Source: Apostichopus japonicus
Taxonomy: Eukaryota > Echinodermata > Holothuroidea > Aspidochirotida > Stichopodidae
Direction: 5' to 3'
Assembly (NCBI RefSeq): GCF_037975245.1
Contig: NC_092581.1
Span: 198,501-262,500, forward strand
Length of the DNA stretch: 64,000 nucleotides
Both the position numbers and the translations under genes were made by a program. Below, in pieces: positions 57,166-64,000 of the stretch. Numbering within the stretch: the first letter of the stretch is position 1; the number at the start of each line of letters is the position of its first letter. The notes beneath the pieces are model-generated. The model saw nothing but the letters and a program-made list of their open reading frames with translations, had not been told where the DNA came from and did not search any database.

Positions 57166-59941
57166 CTAAAAAAAAAGAAGGAAAATTTAGATTTGTAGGA
57201 AATCTACATCTGACATGGGTGGCTCATCAATATAAGTGGAAAAGATTTGGGTTGCAACCTTCATTTTTATCTATTTTTTGTTAATGATTGCTTGATGTTT
57301 CAAAGCACTTTCTTGGAAGTCTGTCACTAGCTTCTGTAGCTGAAAAGTTACTCTCATCAAGTAAAATGATAAACACATCATATCTTAATAACCATTTGTT
57401 GGAATATGCTACTGGGAGAAAGGAGTAGAGGTATCATGAACTTGACAAAGAAGAGTGCCCATGTTGGAAAATCTAGTATATTTGGGGGATAATAAAACTT
57501 AAAACCCTTCATTGTTGAAGTGAAAATTATGATATTCTGCAATAAGTGCCAATCCTTGGGATGGGGTTGGAACATCACAAAATGCTCCTTGCAATTGTGC
57601 TGATATAGGTTGGGTTTTTCCCTTTACTTCTCCAGGCATAAGGTTTTGTCAAGGATATGGTCCTGGCACAGTAAAAGTCTTTCATTTTTCAACATTTCCA
57701 GGTGGGGAGGATCAAGTCACATGAAGTCTTGCACCTCCATAGCTTGCAATCCCTGCCTTAATGAATTATTTCTAAAGCTGCATGGGTTGTCTTAGGTTAC
57801 TTACCTTTAATTTGAATTTGAAGGACCACTACATGCTTTTAAGACAAAATTGCAAACTGGACAAATTAAGAAATATGATGTCCTTTAAGTTGGCTGAATT
57901 GGGACAAATTCATTCCAAAGTCATGACTTGTTTTCTGAACTTTCTCTGTTCTTTCAACTTCCCTGTACATATTGGTCAAATGGTTTAAAATGAGTTGTAT
58001 GAATAGTTGATAAAGCTGATATATTCTGACAAGTTGTCAACCAGTTATTTCAATTGAATCATTTTTAATGAATTGTCTCACTGTAATTATTGATTGAGTG
58101 AGTGATCAGTCAATTAATTAAATCGTTAATTGAGTTAACGTTTAATTAAAATTAGTTAGGGGAATCAATTAAAAAAAGATGAAAATTAGATGACCTCTAT
58201 GACTGAACTTTTCCTTTGAACTTGTTAGAGCAGTTTAAAACCTGTATGTGGTACTTCTAGCAACTGTCAAGTTGGAAAAAAAAAAAATTCTCTTTACATT
58301 TTGAATAGCAATTTGGATTTTAGAGGACAAATTATTCCTTGCAAATAAATGCTTTCTTGAGTTCATTCATTGCAATTAGATGGCATATTGTTAATTGTTG
58401 CTGACAATAAAATTCAGATTTCAACTGAATCAATTTGAGAAGCTATACAGTATTAAATTGATTTTCATATGTTGGATGGTTATTTGCTAAGAACCAATAA
58501 ATGCAGATCTATACCAATAGCATGGGTACAGTCTTACAAGTATAGCTGGTACTGTAATAATTTTCAGAGTCATGTACCAACAAGTTATCAAGTTATCCCA
58601 ACCACTGCAAATATTACCATTTTGGGGTGATATATGTTGAAAATATCTCATGCATGGAAATTATTGATTCAATATAGTTGCAAGCAAATTTGAAAACTCG
58701 AGTATATATACTTACACATTGCTTAATTACAACGTTTTTATCTGTAAAACATGGCACCATATAGCAAAGTTAATGAAGTGTGATGATTATGTCCTAAGAA
58801 ACTGGCCAGCATCACAATATCCCTGTATCTGTTACGTCCTGAGATATTGGCCACGTAACACAACATCTACTTCCATACTTGTATAATGCTGAGCTGCAGA
58901 CACTGGCCTTTGTGGCAAGATCTTGAACACATATATTATGTATACTGTCTATCAAATATACTGTATGTATAAAATGTATCCTTATTTTTTTTTAAACTAA
59001 CAGAAATTTAAGATGGTCAATATCAGTCCCTATTCTGGAACTGCCTCTATGAGGATTACTGTGATGATAGAATCAATGTTGATGAAAGAATAAATGTGAC
59101 TTCATGCAGTGTTTTACAACCTGTATATAATTAATACTCCAACCACACATGCAAAGTGCAATGTGGTTCCCAGCTACACCACTCTATGGGGAAATGGTAA
59201 TTTGATGGCTGTTCTTCCTGCAAACTCAGTCTAGAGAGTGTGTTAGATTATCAACTCAACCAACTTTGTCCAAGTTCCTGATGTTGTCGGCTGCAAGCCA
59301 GGAATCTCATTGGGTTGCTGCCACCACCATGAAGATTTAAGCAGTATATCATTTCTCCTATAACAACAACATTGGAATAGTAAAGCAACATTACCGAAAT
59401 GATGCTATATCGCAATTCCCTTTTGAATTAAGCAATATGTTAAGGGACATTTTCTTAATATTAGTTTGTTCAATATATGAAAAATCAACCAAGTTAAAAT
59501 GCATTATGGTTTCCATGATGTAACATGAGTAATTTGTGTATGCGTTTGTTTGTGTGTGTGGGGGGAGGGGGGAGGGAAGGGGGGTTGCACACACTTAATA
59601 GTAATTAAGGTTCTACAAATATTAGAAAAAGCTAACAATGATGATTGAGATGCAACAAACATGGGCGAAAATGGAAAATATCTGCCAAGAAAACGAGACG
59701 GACTATTCCTGCAGGCTATGAGGTATCATTATGTTAAGTATCAACTCAAATGGAATAAATTTCTTCCGATTCTGTGTTTATAAGGAAATTTCAGCTGAGC
59801 CCTGTTTTGTCACACATCTCATCAATATGCAGCAAAATCAAAATAGCACTGAAAACATTGCATTGGGTAACCAACCTGCTCAGCCCAATAAACTTTAGTC
59901 ATACCACATATGGTTGGTGAGCAATTGCAGATCAGGTTTTA
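57166..59941. other. Unassigned AT-rich stretch
   Basis: No supported exon or defined repeat. Overlapping AATTGA/TTAATT short repeats occur at 58050-58170. A G run lies near 59560-59583. Confidence 0.4.
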
Positions 59942-60345
59942 ATGTTAAGCCCTGCCCACTCATTTCGTTGCACGATATCTGCACCAAAAGCAATAACGAC
60001 CCTCCTTAGCTCGTCATTGCTGCAAGGATCACCTCAAACCAACCTACCATTCTTCAGATTGGAGCTAACAGTTATTAATGTTAAGCCCTGCCCACTCATT
60101 TTGTTGCACAATATCTGCACCAAAAGCAATAACGACCCTCCTTAGCTCATCATTGCTTCAAGGATCACCTCAAACCAACCTACCATTCTTCAGATTGGAG
60201 CTAACAGTTATTAATGTTAAGCCCTGCCCACTCATTTTGTTGCACGATATCTGCACCAAAAGCAATAACGACCCTCCTTAGCTCGTCATTGCTGCAAGGA
60301 TCACCTCAAACCAACCTACCATTCTTCAGATTGGAGCTAACAAGA
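59938..60345. repeat. 136-bp tandem repeat, three copies
   Basis: Three nearly identical units start at about 59938, 60074 and 60210, each with AATGTTAAGCCCTGCCCACT and CCTACCATTCTTCAGATTGG. They differ at only a few bases. Near-identical plus-strand frames at each unit are artefacts. The array lies just 3' of the integrase exons. Confidence 0.9.
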
Positions 60346-60394
60346 GAACGTCAGCTAAAATCTATTTTGGTCCTATTTCTTCTTCAAAGGAAGG

Positions 60395-60542
60395 CCTGTG
60401 GAACTGTTAGTATGTGTGTACAGCCCTTTCTCATTCACAGCCTTGACTCCATACGGCTCAAGCCAAGAGTTTCGAACTTCCCTCCTCTTCGGGCATCCTT
60501 TCCTGCATTCTGGACGAGAACACTAGAACCAACTTTGAAGGT
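60395..60542 (-). pseudogene. Gypsy-type integrase, C-terminal exon
   Basis: Acceptor TTGTTTTATTCAG precedes 60542. The exon reads FKVGSSVLVQNAGKDARRGG then KFE, the integrase C-terminal SH3-like segment (FxVGDxVLVxN..RxxRKGGK). A one-base frameshift follows, after which WLEPYGVKAVNEKGLY continues the WLGPY pattern. It is the fourth of four in-order exons. Confidence 0.75.
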
Positions 60543-60655
60543 CTGAATAAAACAAAATCCAGCAAATATACATAAACATCATAATACAATGTATATGTTG
60601 CCATTCATTTAACTACAGTCAGTTTTCAATGCACAACATAGCATTATGTAATAAC

Positions 60656-60854
60656 CTGTTTTGATTGCTGCCTTTAGTCAAAATTCTTTTTCTTGCCGTT
60701 CTTGGGCTTTGCCAATATTTTCTTTCACAAAACCTTTGATTATGTCCTGCGACTGTGACATGAGTTGTAAAACCCTCTCCCTCTGTGCATCGCTGCAGCA
60801 AGAGATTCTGGTTGGACAATGGAGTCTTCAATGTCGACTGGTAACAATGGCTCT
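60656..60854 (-). pseudogene. Gypsy-type integrase, third exon
   Basis: Acceptor ATATATCCAG precedes 60854, and the exon's first base completes an Arg codon begun in the previous exon, giving the conserved FGR-EPxLPVD transition (EPLLPVDIEDSIVQPES). A frame shift near 60785 then gives QLMSQSQDIIKGFVKENIGK and AQERQEKEF, the helical linker before the C-terminal domain. A TGA follows. Donor AACAG|GTTATT. Confidence 0.75.
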
Positions 60855-61432
60855 CTGGATATATGAAGATAAATTAACAATCAATTATTCCCAACACTTT
60901 GTTGACTGAAGAATATTTAATTTTTTTTATATTTTATTTTCGCTATTAAGACCCTGGAACCATAAATTTGAGTCACATCACATACTCAAACCAGCAGAAA
61001 TATAAAACCAAAGTATATTCTGTGCTGTTATAGGTCCAAATTGCATACCAGCCCAAAATATGATATATAGTATATGAAAAACAAAACCAATGTCAGTGGC
61101 ATTAATTGCATGTATCTTAATTAATTGGCATGCTTTTATAGTTTAATGAATGTTCATCTTTTGTACTTGCTGAAGAGTGTACCATATACAGAGTTAATCT
61201 GTTTATTTGTTTAGGTGTTGTAACTTACATAGGGTTATTGGTGGTCCTCTATTTAGCAGTTTTTCCCTGTACCTGGGATGTGTCGAATGAGATTTTATCC
61301 TATAGAGCATCAGTGTAGCTATGCAGGATTTGTCCAAACTCTCTTGTCCCTGATTGCTTTTCTCTGTACAGTATATGACCTTTACAAATGTAAACCTCTA
61401 TTCAGCAATGGTAGGTTTGAATTATTACAAAC

Positions 61433-61723
61433 CTTCCAAACATCACAACGAAAGGAGAAAGACCTGTTGAACCATGTTTTGCTGTACGGTACCCCATGAG
61501 AATGGAAGACAGTGTTTCATCCCAGTCATCTTGGTTTTGATTGACAACTTTGATGAGTGACATTTGCAGAGTTTGGTGGAATCTTTCATCCAGCCCATTG
61601 GTCTGTGGGTGGTAGCTGAAGGATACTCTGTGGCTCACCCCTGTCATGTCAAATAGGGACTTGTTCAGAGCATTAACAAATTCTCCTCTCTGGTCTGAGA
61701 TGAAAATTTTCATGCACACAAAT
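61433..61723 (-). CDS. Gypsy-type integrase, second exon (catalytic core)
   Basis: A 291-bp open exon with acceptor TTTATTTAG and donor GGAAG|GTTTGT encodes 97 residues. FISDQRGEFVNAL has the second catalytic Asp, and SYHPQTNGLDERFHQTLQ has the conserved HPQTNG and the catalytic Glu. ILMGYRTAKHGSTGLSPFVV then MFGR closes the core. With the first Asp in the upstream exon this gives a full D,D-35-E set. Splice phases at both ends agree with the neighbours. Presence of introns is unlike an ordinary gypsy retrotransposon and recalls Ginger-type or domesticated integrases (GIN1, KRBA2-like). Confidence 0.85.
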
Positions 61724-62066
61724 CTAAATAAATGGAAAATTAAACAAGTTGTTAAAGTACTGGTTAGAGTAATGCAGTAAACTATTGGCATCTTCAGAGT
61801 GGCTGCGTGGTTTAATCAGGAGATTCTTTTAGCACTGATTTCAAAACAAGTAAGTTAAGCACTGACATAACACCTGGTCTTGGATGCACTGACCGTTATC
61901 CCACTAACATTTTATTAACATTAACTTATAAAACAACTTCAAGAAATTTCTGTAACCATTTTGCCGCTTTCTGGGTCACAGGTAAAACTGAGAACAAATG
62001 CAGGTCTACGTAACTAACTTCAAAAGTATGTTATGTAAAGTAAAAACAAAGTACATGGATATATAC

Positions 62067-62224
62067 CTGGCCATGGTTTCAAACAGAAAGTTTGCAACGG
62101 TTTATGCTGTTTCGTCTCTTACAGCAACAGCCTCTGGCAATTTTGAAAAATAGTCACATAGGGTTATGATGTACTTATTTCCATTGATGGTCTCTGCAAG
62201 GGGTCCAATCATATCCACACCCAC
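62067..62224 (-). pseudogene. Gypsy-type integrase, first recognised exon
   Basis: Acceptor CTTTTTTTTTAG precedes 62224; donor GGCCAG|GTATAT follows 62067. It encodes VGVDMIGPLAETINGNKYII then TLCDYFSKLPEAVAV, with the first catalytic Asp in VDMIGP and the DYFSKxPEA motif. A TAA at 62113-62115 sits between ETA and TVANFLFETMA in one frame. The zinc-binding domain upstream was not found. Confidence 0.8.
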
Positions 62225-64000
62225 CTAAAAAAAAAGGAAAATAGCATTCAGAACCATACACAATCATACCAACAACATTCTTGTACAGAACAGAATGCTG
62301 TATCAAATTTCGCAAATACTTTTGATACTGGACAGTGAAGCTTTTTTAATTTCAATGATTTAAATTGCATGATTTGGCTTTTCTTGATTTAAAACTATTA
62401 CTGCTCACACTTTTCAGCACAAAGCTCGGTGGCTGTTTATTGCTCCCGTTAGTCTAAACTCTTCGATCTTTTCCGTATCGATCTTTTTACATTTAATGTT
62501 GAATTTTCAGGGCACAGTCCTGACAAACGATATTTTCCAATGATACTGTACTCTTCATCGGTATCCAGCTCAGGAGAAGTCATCTTGTAATATCAGATCG
62601 GGCTAAGTAAGTTAACGGTCTCAACTCCTAATGCTTAACCGAGGCCAGAACAGTGCGTGCAAATATGCAACTACTAAGAATATTGTGTGCCTGCGTGTTA
62701 CACATTGAAATGTATTGCTTAGTATTAACAAGCATGGCCTGTGTTTAATAAATTTATGTCTTGTTGATCACTTTTCTTTGTTTCGAACTTGGAACCTATT
62801 AAGAGTTTATATATCTTTTTTAGTAAGGTTATCAATTAATAACATGTTTGTTTACTCATTATTATTGCCTTTAAATGAACAATATATGTTTTATTACTAA
62901 GTATTAGGTTATATTAGGTAAAGCATTGGTGGTGATGTCTGAAACAAGATCTATTTGGATAGGTGATGTTCGGAACAAGAGTCATGACAAAAAAATCTGA
63001 GAGGACATTACCCAAAACTGTCAGCTTTTGGTTAATATATATATGCTTATGTTGTGGTTTGATTTTATGGTATTTTGTTTCAATTACTTTCAATTTTGCT
63101 CTTTAAAGAGAAAACTGTAATTCAGGAAAAATTGTGATTTTTCTCACGATACTCTAATTTTTCTTTGATAACATCATCAATATCATTGAAAACTTGTCTG
63201 ATTATAGTAAATTTTATGTTAATAAAGGAACTAACGACAGAATTCCCAAAATGTAGCAGTAATGGAGTGGCACCACCATTAAGAAAAGAACCACTTTTGG
63301 AAAATTTGTAGATTGTCACACTTTTCTACCATCTTGAATATAATTTCCGGAATAGTTTAAGGTCTGGTCAATTCTAATTCATAAATTGCAGATATTAATT
63401 ATGTTTTTTTTTATTTAGAATAGAAGTTCTGTACTGTAATTTGAAAATTTGCTACCTTTGGCAACCGTGAAACATGAACAGACCCAATTTCCAAAATGCT
63501 GATGTCAAACTCAAAGGTATAACAAACTTTTGTAAAATTTTGAAGACTTGCAGTGAGAGTTGTACAGTAAACCGCGAGAGTTGGCAGGCCTGCAAAACCC
63601 TACAGTAACAATAGTCATCGACTTTTGTTGTAAACGATTTTTGCTGATGTACTGCATGAGCCTAGTCTAAGTCTTAACCCTATTGTTTTAAACTCTAGCC
63701 AGTGGCAGTAGGCCAAATTGTATTGGCCTAATGGAATTTTTGGCTGAAACTGTAACTGTGTAAGGCCTAGCTAATTTAGAACTAGCCGTATGGCTGATAA
63801 GTCTGTTATCAAATCTTCACTCAAAGCGTTGTTGCATAGCATGCTAGGTGCTTACCCTAGGAGTATCTTAGGCTAAGCCATTACAATCTTCCATATACTT
63901 ATTGCAATACCACCTGACTCCCCTGTCATTGGCCAAAAAAGGGGATATTGAATATCTACCCCATTTGGTAATGCTAGGCATACTTAATGCTCCTCTGCAC
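62225..64000. other. Unassigned right end of the window
   Basis: No supported exon. AGGCCTA-type low-complexity DNA reappears at 63650-63860. Short frames at 62715-62900 and 63122-63319 have no recognisable domain. Confidence 0.4.

Noticed and set aside
59942-60546. Three near-identical plus-strand frames beginning MLSPAHSF
   Set aside because: They repeat because of the 136-bp tandem array and lie antisense to the integrase C-terminal exon.
61278-61499. 73-codon plus-strand frame
   Set aside because: It is antisense to the integrase catalytic-core exon, which carries clear motifs.

Overview
This is animal nuclear DNA, not microbial. Coding sequence is split into short exons with GT/AG junctions, most of the window is interspersed repeats, and three host gene families are recognisable: SRP68, an adducin-like gene, and an ubiquitin-specific protease (USP)-like gene. 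AGGCCTA-rich low-complexity DNA, long C/G runs, and abundant LINE and hAT-like repeats suit a marine invertebrate deuterostome. An echinoderm, perhaps a sea cucumber, is my best guess, but it is inference only.

0-8 kb is a repeat thicket. It holds an antisense LINE split by an 872-bp hAT-like element, itself split by a 375-bp element, each with an exact 8-bp target duplication. It also holds a 550-bp terminal-inverted-repeat element and a tandem array of tRNA-like units. 8.1-9.65 kb (minus strand) carries the last two coding exons of SRP68, which join in phase. 10-14.2 kb is a nearly complete but decayed antisense LINE of the same family as the first. 14.5-15.7 kb is a 69-70-bp minisatellite beside a lone ABCC/MRP-transporter-like exon.

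16-20.8 kb is mostly unassigned. 20.84-25.8 kb is a 3'-truncated Ty3/gypsy retrotransposon (LTR, primer-binding site, gag, protease, RT, RNase H, no integrase) whose gag is split by a 358-bp hAT MITE.

28.77-40.4 kb (minus strand) holds six exons of an adducin-like gene interleaved with hAT-like elements. The exons for the neck region are open, while the aldolase-like head is divergent and its frames do not join cleanly, so this may be a decaying paralogue.

41-50.3 kb is a sense LINE (zinc-knuckle ORF1, endonuclease, RT) cut in its RT tail by a 4,802-bp element with 32-bp terminal inverted repeats and an AT duplication. 51.1-52.8 kb carries remains of a Mutator-like transposase of a kind common in marine invertebrates, split by a 5'-truncated LINE with an 8-bp duplication. 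54.7-55.4 kb is a further LINE 3' end (minus). 56.1-57.2 kb (minus) carries USP-like exons. 60.4-62.2 kb (minus) carries four exons of a gypsy-type integrase with phase-matched introns, a stop and frameshifts. The last 2 kb holds nothing I can assign.

The clearest results are the dated nesting orders, given by target duplications, and the intron-bearing integrase lying upstream of USP-like exons on the same strand.
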